A DNA stretch of 39,796 nucleotides from Chloroflexota bacterium (GTDB taxonomy: Bacteria > Chloroflexota > Anaerolineae > Anaerolineales > Villigracilaceae). The stretch is taken from the NCBI GenBank assembly GCA_024224815.1, contig JAAENC010000238.1:1-39796 (forward strand). Reading direction: 5' to 3'. Numbering within the stretch: the first letter of the stretch is position 1; each line of letters begins with the position of its first letter. Shown piece by piece: positions 6,595 through 14,062 of the stretch. Under the pieces are notes generated by a model. That model did no database searches. It was given only the letters and a program-made list of their open reading frames with translations, and was not told where the DNA came from. The position numbers were made by a program, and so were the translations under genes.

Positions 6595-7092
6595 ATGTCA
6601 AACCAACGCTATAAGATGAAGCAGAAGTTGATCGCTATTGGAGATGATTTTTATATCGAAAATCAGGATGGCGAAAAAGCTTTCAAGATAGACGGCAAAG
6701 CCTTGCGCATTCGTGAGACGCTGCGTTTTGAAGACCTGGATGGCAATCTTCTCTGTAAAATTCAGGCAAAATTGCTGACGATCAAAGATACGATGGCAAT
6801 CGAAGGCGCAGATGGGAAAACGCTCGCCAAAGTCAAGAAGGCGCTCATCAGCCCCCTGCGCGACCGCTGGACGGTCAAGGTTGCGGGCGGCGAAGACTTG
6901 AGCGTAAAGGGGAGTATTCTCGATCACGCCTACGAAATCCGTGAAGGTCGTAAGACGGTCGCGGAAGTTTCCAAGAGATGGTTCCGCCTGCGAGATACTT
7001 ATGGCTTGGAAGTTGAAGCGGGTCAGAACGATGTGCTTATTCTGGCGATCGTGGTCGCGCTCGACATGATGGTCCACGATGGAGATGGATAA
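6595..7092 (+). CDS. LURP-one-related / tubby-like C-terminal fold protein
   Basis: This 165-residue cytoplasmic protein is built of repeated beta-strand units of the kind seen in the LURP-one (DUF567) family: YKMKQKLIAIGDDFYIENQDG at the start, then repeated units of the type LRFEDLDGNLLCKIQAKLL, MAIEGADGKTLAKVKKAL and WFRLRDTYGLEV. The family shares the tubby C-terminal barrel; in bacteria its role is not settled, and lipid binding has been suggested. CGGAG precedes the ATG. The gene follows the HdeD-like gene and a terminator-like hairpin. Confidence 0.8.
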   Translation: MSNQRYKMKQKLIAIGDDFYIENQDGEKAFKIDGKALRIRETLRFEDLDGNLLCKIQAKLLTIKDTMAIEGADGKTLAKVKKALISPLRDRWTVKVAGGEDLSVKGSILDHAYEIREGRKTVAEVSKRWFRLRDTYGLEVEAGQNDVLILAIVVALDMMVHDGDG

Positions 7093-7137
7093 ATAATGCA
7101 AGCACAAACGAAAACACACTGGTTATCCTGGCTACAG

Positions 7138-7237
7138 CGCTCTCAACCGTGTTATTCACTCAATTGAAGAAAAACTAAGGAAAAATCGAATTATGAACAA
7201 AAGAAATCTCATTATCGGCGGCATCATCGTCGTACTC
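7138..7237 (+). repeat. Duplicated leader and signal-anchor region, copy A
   Basis: About 100 bases here, covering the upstream leader and the first 15 codons of the 7193 gene, closely match 8033-8130 ahead of and into the 8085 gene (shared GTTATT.ACTCAA.TGAAGAAAAA, the same ribosome site region, and MNKRN.IIGGII.VL). Similarity ends after the anchor, where the proteins diverge. This looks like a local duplication of control region plus export signal. Confidence 0.7.
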
Positions 7238-7984
7238 GTCATCGTAGGCTTAGTTGTTTACGGCAAATTTCAAGATATGATGACCTTCCCCACATCTACA
7301 GAAGCTGGAGTCAGCTTTCAAACCATTCAATCCAGCCTCCCTGAAAACAGTGGATGCCTGAACGAAGCTGGTGAAGCCGGTTTAGCCAAAGAATTGATCA
7401 ACATGGGTGAAGGCCTCGTGGTTGTGGGCGCTGGCGATACCATCATGCCCGATGACGTTTGGGCAGATTACAGTCCTAAATTGCCGTGGCAGAAAAATAC
7501 AAACCGAAACACCATGTTTAATGACAGCTGCTTTTACCGCTCGCCAAGCGCTCCCGCAGATTGCCAAGGCGAAGAATGCCAGATGGAACTTGAAGTTGAT
7601 GGCTATTCGTGGGTTGAGCTATCCATTATCAATGCACAAGATTGTTTACCAAGCGCAGATGCAGGTTGCGCCGCGCTATCTGTTGAACCGGGTGCAATTG
7701 ACATCAAAGTCATCAGCAAATGCCACCAGATTATTTACGAAGATGAAATCTACGAACTGGCCGATCCGGCAGGCAATCGCTATGTGATGCATGCCACCGA
7801 TACCGGCACGCCCGACTTGAACGCCGCCATCCCTGATGGCTGGACGCTGGCCAAAGTCACGCTGGACGAACCGTTGGAAATTCTGCCCTTCGGTGGCGGG
7901 GATGCCTGCTACCACAATGTCCTGCGAGACAATCTCAATCAGGGCTATCACCAATATATTTTTGCCGAAGAAACATATCCATAA
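7193..7984 (+). CDS. Membrane-anchored exported protein of unknown function
   Basis: This 263-residue protein has a short positive start and one N-terminal membrane helix (residues 6-24), after which the chain should lie outside the membrane. The outer part is acidic and contains many cysteines (for example SGCLNE, CFYR, DCQGEECQ, QDCLPSADAGC, KCHQII, DACYHN), which suggests disulfides or metal binding in a non-reducing compartment. No known domain is recognised. Its leader and anchor are nearly the same as those of the lipoprotein gene at 8085, so the two are probably co-expressed parts of one envelope function. A long perfect hairpin lies right after the stop. Confidence 0.7.
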   Translation: MNKRNLIIGGIIVVLVIVGLVVYGKFQDMMTFPTSTEAGVSFQTIQSSLPENSGCLNEAGEAGLAKELINMGEGLVVVGAGDTIMPDDVWADYSPKLPWQKNTNRNTMFNDSCFYRSPSAPADCQGEECQMELEVDGYSWVELSIINAQDCLPSADAGCAALSVEPGAIDIKVISKCHQIIYEDEIYELADPAGNRYVMHATDTGTPDLNAAIPDGWTLAKVTLDEPLEILPFGGGDACYHNVLRDNLNQGYHQYIFAEETYP

Positions 7985-7988
7985 TAAT

Positions 7989-8027
7989 TTAAGAGAGAGA
8001 CAATTTTGCAGATTGTCTCTCTCTTAA
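7989..8027 (+). terminator. Perfect 16-bp hairpin between the two anchored-protein genes
   Basis: The arms at 7989-8004 (TTAAGAGAGAGACAAT) and 8012-8027 (ATTGTCTCTCTCTTAA) pair without a mismatch around a 7-base loop. There is no T run after the stem, so it may serve as an mRNA stability element or processing site rather than a full stop. Confidence 0.6.
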
Positions 8028-8032
8028 GACGG

Positions 8033-8130
8033 CGCTATCAGCGCATGTTATTTACTCAACTGAAGAAAAATTAAGGAAAAAATCATGAACAAAAGAAATT
8101 TCATAATCGGCGGCATCATCGCCGTACTCA
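8033..8130 (+). repeat. Duplicated leader and signal-anchor region, copy B
   Basis: Second copy of the leader described at 7138-7237. It ends within codon 15 of the 8085 gene. Copy B lacks a few bases between the purine-rich site and the ATG and leads into a lipobox, while copy A leads into a plain membrane anchor. Confidence 0.7.
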
Positions 8131-8837
8131 GCATCTCATTCCTGATCGCTGGATGTTCAGGTCAGCAAGTCGTCCCGTTCGAACCAACGAGCCAGTTGGA
8201 CTACCATGGTGCTTATTGGGTGGCAAAAATGGATCTGCCTGAGCTACCAGCAAAACTCACCGTTATCAACGATATGCACGTTGATGCGGCGACAAATAGC
8301 GTCACCGTATATGCGCAGAGTCGGCTTTTAGGCAATATCGTCGCCCCTACGCAGGTCGGTCCTGGCGAATGCACGGAAGACAACAATGGTGAAACAGTCT
8401 GTTTCCATCCCGACGCGGTTTATCTCAACGGCAGCGGCGAAGAACTAATGGAAGAGGACGGCACCGGGGAGTGGTGGGTCAAGCACGCTTGGATTCTCGG
8501 TGGCGAGGGATACGACAACTGCGAGTTGAAACCGCAAGAAAGTTATGATGATTGTCTCTACGCAGAAGGTGTGCTGTTGGATGATGGTTTGACAATGAAA
8601 GTCGGTGGCATTTTGGATACGGATACCGGTGCGTGGATCGGCAATCACCGTACCCCCATCTTCAACGAGGGCGAAGTCACTTATCGAGTTACGCGGCTCT
8701 CTCCAACGAACCTTGACCCAAACGCCGGTGAGATTGATCTGACACTCAAAACTGATTTTGTGCTGGATTGGACGTGTGAGGAAGAACCGAGCGCATTCGA
8801 CAATCTCGTGCGAGAATGTCCATACAAAGAAAACTAA
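8085..8837 (+). CDS. Putative lipoprotein of unknown function
   Basis: This 250-residue protein starts with a signal peptide (MNKRNFIIGGII.., hydrophobic to residue 22) that ends in the lipobox L-I-A-G-C, so Cys24 should be lipid-modified and the rest held on the outer face. The mature part is acidic and rich in beta-type segments (YHGAYWVAKMDL, VTVYAQSRLLGNIV, GEVTYRVTRL), with a few cysteines. I recognise no domain. It is tightly followed by the membrane protein at 8855 (17 bases). From here to tatA at 16487 there is no gap over 70 bases, so it is likely the first tight member of the rdh-containing transcription unit. Confidence 0.72.
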   Translation: MNKRNFIIGGIIAVLSISFLIAGCSGQQVVPFEPTSQLDYHGAYWVAKMDLPELPAKLTVINDMHVDAATNSVTVYAQSRLLGNIVAPTQVGPGECTEDNNGETVCFHPDAVYLNGSGEELMEEDGTGEWWVKHAWILGGEGYDNCELKPQESYDDCLYAEGVLLDDGLTMKVGGILDTDTGAWIGNHRTPIFNEGEVTYRVTRLSPTNLDPNAGEIDLTLKTDFVLDWTCEEEPSAFDNLVRECPYKEN

Positions 8838-8854
8838 AAAAGCAGGAAAAAAAC

Positions 8855-9307
8855 ATGTTTGAAAAACTGTTTCCCAAAACCATAGACAATCAATATCGCG
8901 GTAGCGCCATTGCTAAATGGCTATTTGTAGTAATAACAATCCATGCCGTTGGGCGTTCGCTTACCCACATGTTCCTGCCGGATGGCGGCGCTCAATCCAT
9001 CGCCACCATTCCTTTGGATGCGTTCTCGCCAAGCGCCGCCTCTGTGATTGTCGGGCTATTCGCCTATTGGGGGCTGTCGCAACTGCTATTTGGACTGGTG
9101 TTCGTGCTTGTGCTGTGGCGCTACCAATCGTTGATTCCACTCATGTGGGTATTCATGTTTATTGAGTACACCGGGCGTTTGCTGATTGGTGGGTTTTATA
9201 AACCCTTCGAAATTGTCGGTACCGCCCCCGGCGCAGTTCTCAACCATGTTTTCCCGGTGCTGGCGTTGATTATGCTGGTGCTGTCCCTTCGGGAAAACAA
9301 GCAGTAA
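8855..9307 (+). CDS. Four-helix membrane protein of unknown function
   Basis: This 150-residue protein has four predicted membrane helices (about residues 20-37, 58-86, 88-108 and 128-144) with short loops. It begins at the ATG at 8855, preceded by AGCAGGAAA; an upstream start at 8816 would add a charged extension overlapping the previous gene and is less likely. Motifs such as HAVGRSLTHMFLPDGG and FIEYTGRLLIGGFYKP carry conserved-looking His, Arg and Glu residues within or beside helices. No family is recognised. It is spaced 15 bases from the DJ-1/PfpI gene. Confidence 0.7.
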   Translation: MFEKLFPKTIDNQYRGSAIAKWLFVVITIHAVGRSLTHMFLPDGGAQSIATIPLDAFSPSAASVIVGLFAYWGLSQLLFGLVFVLVLWRYQSLIPLMWVFMFIEYTGRLLIGGFYKPFEIVGTAPGAVLNHVFPVLALIMLVLSLRENKQ

Positions 9308-9322
9308 CAAAAAGGAGAAAGT

Positions 9323-10156
9323 ATGAATAGCAGACTATTAATCGGCGGCGGGATAATTCTTGCTGTATTCGTCATAATCGCAATTCTATTGCCATCAATA
9401 CTACGTATTATGGGGCTCCATCATCATATAGAAACACAAAATTTTGATGTGAGCGGTAAACGGGCGCTGATCATCACCACCAGTCATACTACATTGGGGG
9501 AAGATGGTAAAGCTACCGGTGTGTTCCCTTCAGAAATGACCGTCCCCTATTATGAATTTCTTGACAACGGGATGGAAGTTGATGTCATCAGTATGCAAGG
9601 TGGTGAGATTCCAATGGAACCTGCCGGACTAAGGTGGCCCATTATCAGTTCCTGGGATAAACGCTACCTTGAAGATGAAGCCTTGTTGGCAATGACTCAC
9701 AAATCCCGGTCTATTGAAGATGTTGGTTTTTCTAGTTACGATGTGATCTTCTTCGCTGGAGGATGGGGTGCAGCCTATGACCTCGGACAATCAGAGTATC
9801 TAGGCGAACAGGTTTCAATAGCACACCAGAATGGAGCAATTCTCGGTTCTGTTTGTCATGGAGCTTTAGGGTTTATTCAAGCAGTCGATGAGAATGGGAA
9901 TCCCATTGTAGAAGGCAAGCGGGTAACTGCTGTAACAGACAAGCAAGTTGAAGAGCTAAATATCACAATCACACCGCTACATCCTGAAACGGAACTACGC
10001 AACCTGAATGCCCTATTTGAAAGTGAAACCGCATTCCTTGATATTTTCGCCACGCATGTCGTCGTGGATGGAAATCTTGTTACCGGTCAGAATCAGAATT
10101 CTGGACAGGAAACAGCATATGAAATTATGCGACTCCTGAGTTCGAAAGGCGAATAA
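9323..10156 (+). CDS. Membrane-anchored DJ-1/PfpI-family protein
   Basis: This 277-residue protein has an N-terminal membrane helix (residues 5-27) followed by a DJ-1/PfpI (class I glutamine-amidotransferase-like) domain. The nucleophile elbow is GSVCHGALGF with Cys178 and His179, the Cys-His pair of Hsp31/type-1 GATase-like members. The earlier VIFFAGGWGAAYDL strand supplies the usual G-G region. Family members act as chaperones, glyoxalases/deglycases or hydrolases. An exported or membrane-facing form is unusual. AAAGGAG precedes the ATG. It is in the tight cluster that leads to rdhA; a role in protecting exported proteins is only a guess. Confidence 0.85.
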   Translation: MNSRLLIGGGIILAVFVIIAILLPSILRIMGLHHHIETQNFDVSGKRALIITTSHTTLGEDGKATGVFPSEMTVPYYEFLDNGMEVDVISMQGGEIPMEPAGLRWPIISSWDKRYLEDEALLAMTHKSRSIEDVGFSSYDVIFFAGGWGAAYDLGQSEYLGEQVSIAHQNGAILGSVCHGALGFIQAVDENGNPIVEGKRVTAVTDKQVEELNITITPLHPETELRNLNALFESETAFLDIFATHVVVDGNLVTGQNQNSGQETAYEIMRLLSSKGE

Positions 10157-10172
10157 GAGGTTTTCATAACTT

Positions 10173-10823
10173 ATGACTAAACAGAGAAACCAAACGATCT
10201 TGAATTGGAGCATTGTCGGAGTATTGATGTTGCTTTTTCTAATCTGGCATGGTGCTTTTGAAAGCCCTATTAGCCCTGCTGAAGTTGATCTCTATGTCGA
10301 GAGATACCAGGTGCAACATCCTGAAGCGGATACCAATAACCTTAGAAATTTTTTGGAAGAAGATGATGGCAAACCAGTTGTAATGGTAAACAACATCAAA
10401 CTATACGATACGCCTATAGAGGTCAATGGTCAAAGTTTCGGGGCTACATCCGAAGAGGCTTTAAGCGAATACACCAGTTTCGTGATTCCATACTTGATCA
10501 AACGCGGCAGTTATCCCCTATACAGCGGTAATGCGGTTTTTGAGTCGATGGAAAAATGGGGGATTGAAAACGCTGAAGAATGGAGCAGCGGCGCGTTGAT
10601 GCGCTACCGCAGCCGTAGGGTGATGATTGAGATGGCGACGGACCCGGTCTTTGATCAATTCCATGATGCCAAACTCTCGGCGATTGAAAAAACATTTGCC
10701 TTTCCCGCAACAACTGTTGTATCCACAGGAAACTTGGCTTTGACAGTTGGTTTGGGACTACTATCACTCGCTTTTGGGATGCAGTTGCTGATCAACAGTA
10801 AAGAAAATGAAATCCGTGATTAA
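10173..10823 (+). CDS. Membrane protein with a DUF1330-like alpha/beta barrel domain
   Basis: This 216-residue protein has one membrane helix at each end (about 11-26 and 186-205), with a soluble domain between. That domain has the pattern of the DUF1330/dimeric alpha-beta barrel group: a strand with PVVMVNNIKLYD, then a helix with EYTSFVIPYLIKRGSYPLYSGNAV, then WSSGALMRYRSRRVMIEMATDPVF and a final A-x-E-K-x-F-A segment. Such domains often bind small hydrophobic ligands or form homodimers. Its last 17 bases overlap the CLC gene start, so the two are probably translationally coupled. The function is not known. Confidence 0.6.
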   Translation: MTKQRNQTILNWSIVGVLMLLFLIWHGAFESPISPAEVDLYVERYQVQHPEADTNNLRNFLEEDDGKPVVMVNNIKLYDTPIEVNGQSFGATSEEALSEYTSFVIPYLIKRGSYPLYSGNAVFESMEKWGIENAEEWSSGALMRYRSRRVMIEMATDPVFDQFHDAKLSAIEKTFAFPATTVVSTGNLALTVGLGLLSLAFGMQLLINSKENEIRD

Positions 10824-11997
10824 AAAAATAATTCTAATCATTTCTCTGGCTTTGCTCGCCACGCTATTGGGAGGACTGATTGGCGCAGTATCGGCTGAAT
10901 TGCTCCACTTCATCGAATGGGGCCAGCATCTGCTTTGGGAAGAATTTACCAGGAGCCTGCCTTTACAAACTTTGCTGGTTGCCACCTTGGGTGGAGTCTT
11001 GATTGGTCTGTGCCAGCGTTATCTTGGCGACCATCCCAAAGGAATTAACGAGGCGGTTTCCGAAATCAGTGAAACCGGTCGCCTAGACTATGCACACCTG
11101 CCACAAGGAATGCTCACAGCTTCCACATCCCTGATATTTGGCGCCAGCCTTGGTCCTGAAGCCGCCATCATGGACGTGATGGGCGGAATGGGTACCTGGG
11201 CTGGAGATGTGATGCGTTCTTTTCGAAAAAGATTTGATCTGCCGGAACCAGAGAAATCTAAAAACTGGATCAAAAACTTCATTCAAAAATGGCCGACCAT
11301 CATTGCTTACCTGGCCGGCGGATTCGCATTTGTCAAATTATTGGATGGCCTATACGGCGGGGGGCTGCTTGATTTGAGTGCTCACGCATTCCACTGGACA
11401 GATCTGCTTTGGAGTATCCCCCTGGGATTAGTCGGCGCGGCCGGTGGCTGGCTCTATCTCAAACTCCATCAATGGCTGAAAAAATGGATCGCGCCCCTGA
11501 AGCAGAAACCGATCTTGCGCGGCACCTTGGGCGGCTTCAGCCTGGGGCTAACCGCCCTCTTCCTGCCGTTCGTGCTGTTCTCTGGTCAGCATCTCCTGAA
11601 CCCGATGTTCGAGCAAGCTGCTCAGCTCGGTTTCTGGGTCCTTCTCTTGACCGGCTTGGCACGCCTGCTTCTAACAAGCCTGATGCTGAATACAGGCTGG
11701 AAAGGTGGTCAGTTCCTGCCGATCATGTTTGGTGGCGCTGCATTGGGATTATCAATCAGTGCCTTGCTCCCTGCTATTCCTGCATCGGTGGCCGCGCTGG
11801 CAGCCATGGGCGCCCTCACCGCCGTTGTGCTACCCAAACCGCTAATCGCCCTGGTCTTAATGGGATTAATGTTTCCGCTTGAATACATCGGCATTTCTAT
11901 TGTTTCAGTCGGGACAGTCATCCTATGGAAATCCATAACAAACCGGCTACATATGTCGGAAAGAGAAAAAACAGAAATTGTATTTGCAAGTGATTGA
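10807..11997 (+). CDS. CLC-type chloride channel/transporter family protein
   Basis: This 396-residue protein with about ten membrane helices shows the CLC layout. A P-K-G-I-N-E segment stands where GSGIPE is usual. Next comes GASLGPEAAIMD in place of GREGP, then GGQFLPIMFGGAALG, matching the late GGIFAP anion-site motif. The residue before GP, the gating glutamate in H+/Cl- exchangers, is Leu here, so a passive channel is more likely than an antiporter. Length is normal for short prokaryotic CLCs without CBS domains. It overlaps the previous gene by 17 bases and ends 23 bases before rdhA, so it is likely co-transcribed with the dehalogenase. A halide-handling role is a reasonable inference. 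Confidence 0.82.
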   Translation: MKSVIKKIILIISLALLATLLGGLIGAVSAELLHFIEWGQHLLWEEFTRSLPLQTLLVATLGGVLIGLCQRYLGDHPKGINEAVSEISETGRLDYAHLPQGMLTASTSLIFGASLGPEAAIMDVMGGMGTWAGDVMRSFRKRFDLPEPEKSKNWIKNFIQKWPTIIAYLAGGFAFVKLLDGLYGGGLLDLSAHAFHWTDLLWSIPLGLVGAAGGWLYLKLHQWLKKWIAPLKQKPILRGTLGGFSLGLTALFLPFVLFSGQHLLNPMFEQAAQLGFWVLLLTGLARLLLTSLMLNTGWKGGQFLPIMFGGAALGLSISALLPAIPASVAALAAMGALTAVVLPKPLIALVLMGLMFPLEYIGISIVSVGTVILWKSITNRLHMSEREKTEIVFASD

Positions 11998-12020
11998 ATT
12001 TGAAAAATGTAGGAGTAAAA

Positions 12021-13709
12021 ATGTCTAAACAAAGCAAAATAAGTAGACGAGATTTTCTAAAGCTCAGCAGCTTGGCAGCCTTTGCCCTGCCTCTAACAAC
12101 CAAAGTAGGCCAACTGGGCAATTATGACCTAATCGAATCAAAGGAAAAGTTTGGCGGTTTCACCATCAAAACACTCAAAGACGATGATCCGCTCTTTGAA
12201 TTTGGTCCCAATTACACCCGCTTCGATGCCACCAACGCTATTTTGAGCCGTGTCTGGTGGGATGATGAATTCAATGAGAAAGCGGATGCTACCGAAACCG
12301 TTTATGAGAAGAATGATCCCGGCTATACCCAGGTGGACAAAGCGCTCTCTGCCGGAGCTGCCTACGTCGCTATGTATGAGGGTACAGATTCTTCTATCGG
12401 CTATCTGGGGCTACATAAGGGCTTAATGGGGTTGGACCCAAAAGTGAATGCTCCAGGTCAGGGTCCAAGTTTTGACGGCCGCTGGGAACACGATCATCTT
12501 ACATCTGAAGAAGTGACAGCGATTGTGAAGAAGGCCAGTTTGTTCTTAGGCGCATCGATGGTGGGCGTCACAGACATGAACGAAAAATGGCTTTATTCCC
12601 ACTATTACGATGGCTTTTCACAAACCAGAGCACCGATCAAGGTTACCAAGGTCGAAAAAGTGGAACTCCCCGAGGGGCAGGTTTCTCCTGAAGATGCAAA
12701 ACCCTTGATAAAAGCCGAATTGGAAAAGATGGATGGACAGGAAGTCAAAGACCTTTTAATTGATGTTTTGGAAAATATCGACCCGAGCTTGTTGCCCAGC
12801 AATGCCCCCTCCCCCAGCTTTGTTAAAGCTGTGCCTGTCAGCAAGTTTGAAGGACAAGCAGGACAACTTGTTAGTAATTTGCCTAAACTTGCCTTGGGCG
12901 TGATCGCTGAGAAATTAGGCTTGGATATTGAGATCGCCGAAGTAGACCCCGGCGAATCGGCCAAGCCCCGCTATCTGGAAGATGGCACTTTAGCAATTCC
13001 CGAAACGATGAACAAAGTCATCGTGCTGGCTTTTGAAGAAGATTATGACGGCATTGAATCTGCTCCCACTCACTTGACGGTAGCGATCACCCAAGATGGC
13101 TATTCTAAGATGGCGATCACGGGCGGCTCTTTGGCGCAGTTCATCCGCAAATTGGGATATAACGCCATCCCCTGTGGAAACAACACCAATATCAGCGTAC
13201 CGATGGCGATTGAAGCGGGGTTGGGTGAAAACGGTCGCAGCGGCATGTTGATCACACCCAAGTACGGGCCACGTGTGCGTATCGCTAAAGTCATCACCGA
13301 TATGCCCCTTGAAAATGACAAACCGATCAAATTCGGTGTGGAAGAGTTCTGCAAATCCTGCATGAAATGCGCTGAGCTATGCCCCAGTCAGGCAATTTCG
13401 TACGAAGATAAAACCATGGGATCCGCTAATATCAGCTCTAACTCCGATGTCTTGAAATGGTCGTCAAACCCTGAAAAATGCTGGGAAGGCTGGGTCGCCA
13501 ATGGCAGTGGTTGTGGTATCTGCATTCGTGTTTGCCCCTTTAATAAGCCCGAAAGCTGGCTGCACGATGTGACCCGCATCATGATCGGGGCAGAGTCTGG
13601 CTCCATTGATAGTCTGCTTGTCAATCTGGACGATGCCGGTGGCTATGGCAAAAAAGAGCCCAATATGGTTTTCTGGGACAGCGACAAGTTCATCCATATT
13701 AAGGATTAA
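12021..13709 (+). CDS. rdhA: Reductive dehalogenase-like corrinoid/iron-sulfur protein RdhA
   Basis: RdhA proteins reduce carbon-halogen bonds at a corrinoid on the outer side of the membrane. Seen here: a twin-arginine signal SRRDFLKLS (residues 8-16); a cobalamin-domain signature EAGLGENGRSG and TPKYGPRVRIAKVITDMPL (398-430); cluster one C444-x2-C447-x2-C450-x3-C454-P; and cluster two C487-x10-C498-x2-C501-x3-C505-P. LGY at 378-380 may hold the catalytic Tyr, by analogy. At 562 residues it is longer than most. A stretch of about 110 residues (205-315, charged then helical) separates the two halves of the corrinoid-binding domain and is not part of the usual family core. The ATG at 12021 follows AGGAG; an upstream TTG adds only nine codons. 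rdhB follows after 10 bases. The substrate cannot be told from sequence; a non-respiratory role remains possible. Confidence 0.88.
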   Translation: MSKQSKISRRDFLKLSSLAAFALPLTTKVGQLGNYDLIESKEKFGGFTIKTLKDDDPLFEFGPNYTRFDATNAILSRVWWDDEFNEKADATETVYEKNDPGYTQVDKALSAGAAYVAMYEGTDSSIGYLGLHKGLMGLDPKVNAPGQGPSFDGRWEHDHLTSEEVTAIVKKASLFLGASMVGVTDMNEKWLYSHYYDGFSQTRAPIKVTKVEKVELPEGQVSPEDAKPLIKAELEKMDGQEVKDLLIDVLENIDPSLLPSNAPSPSFVKAVPVSKFEGQAGQLVSNLPKLALGVIAEKLGLDIEIAEVDPGESAKPRYLEDGTLAIPETMNKVIVLAFEEDYDGIESAPTHLTVAITQDGYSKMAITGGSLAQFIRKLGYNAIPCGNNTNISVPMAIEAGLGENGRSGMLITPKYGPRVRIAKVITDMPLENDKPIKFGVEEFCKSCMKCAELCPSQAISYEDKTMGSANISSNSDVLKWSSNPEKCWEGWVANGSGCGICIRVCPFNKPESWLHDVTRIMIGAESGSIDSLLVNLDDAGGYGKKEPNMVFWDSDKFIHIKD

Positions 13710-13719
13710 GGAGAATAAA

Positions 13720-13995
13720 ATGTTCGCACATTTATTAATTGGCGCATTGGCCGGAGCAAGCTTACTTTTGCTGGTTGACTATGCCCGCAAAAAGGAACTG
13801 ACGCTCAAATGGTGGCATTGGCTGCTCACGATTTTGGGTATTATCTATGCTATTTTCGTCCTAGAATTGATCGTTGGCTTCTTCAGTGAAGGAGCGCCGC
13901 AAGCCGCCCTCGTCATGGGTGGGATGACAGGCATCGTCGGTGTTGTTTGGGGCGTGCTGTTACGCCGCTTTGTCTTCGCCAAGCAGTCAGCGTAG
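13720..13995 (+). CDS. rdhB: Reductive dehalogenase membrane anchor RdhB-like
   Basis: This 91-residue protein has three membrane helices (about 3-20, 32-52 and 60-79), the size and build of RdhB/PceB anchors that hold RdhA on the outer membrane face. The W-W-H-W segment before helix two and the GAPQAALVMGGMTG stretch before helix three resemble the family. AAGGAG sits six bases before the ATG at 13720; the frame is open further upstream inside rdhA, but that part is only overlap. The rdhA-rdhB order and 10-base gap are classical. Confidence 0.82.
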   Translation: MFAHLLIGALAGASLLLLVDYARKKELTLKWWHWLLTILGIIYAIFVLELIVGFFSEGAPQAALVMGGMTGIVGVVWGVLLRRFVFAKQSA

Positions 13996-14062
13996 TTGTA
14001 TTCGCAAAACAGCCAGAAGCTTTGGTGACTTGTCCTGAGCTTCTCGCTGTTGAACTTAGCGT

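Noticed and set aside
7096-7167. 23-codon frame ahead of the 7193 gene
   Set aside because: Too short, no ribosome site, no counterpart in the duplicated leader at 8033. Treated as leader sequence.
11409-11882. 157-codon frame inside the CLC gene
   Set aside because: It lies within the well-supported CLC frame and its peptide is rich in Arg, Ala and Pro with no domain, which is typical of an off-frame reading.
12021-13709. RdhA as an epoxyqueuosine reductase (QueG)
   Set aside because: QueG shares the corrinoid and Fe-S motifs but is cytoplasmic and shorter; this protein has a twin-arginine signal and rdhB and rdhC beside it.
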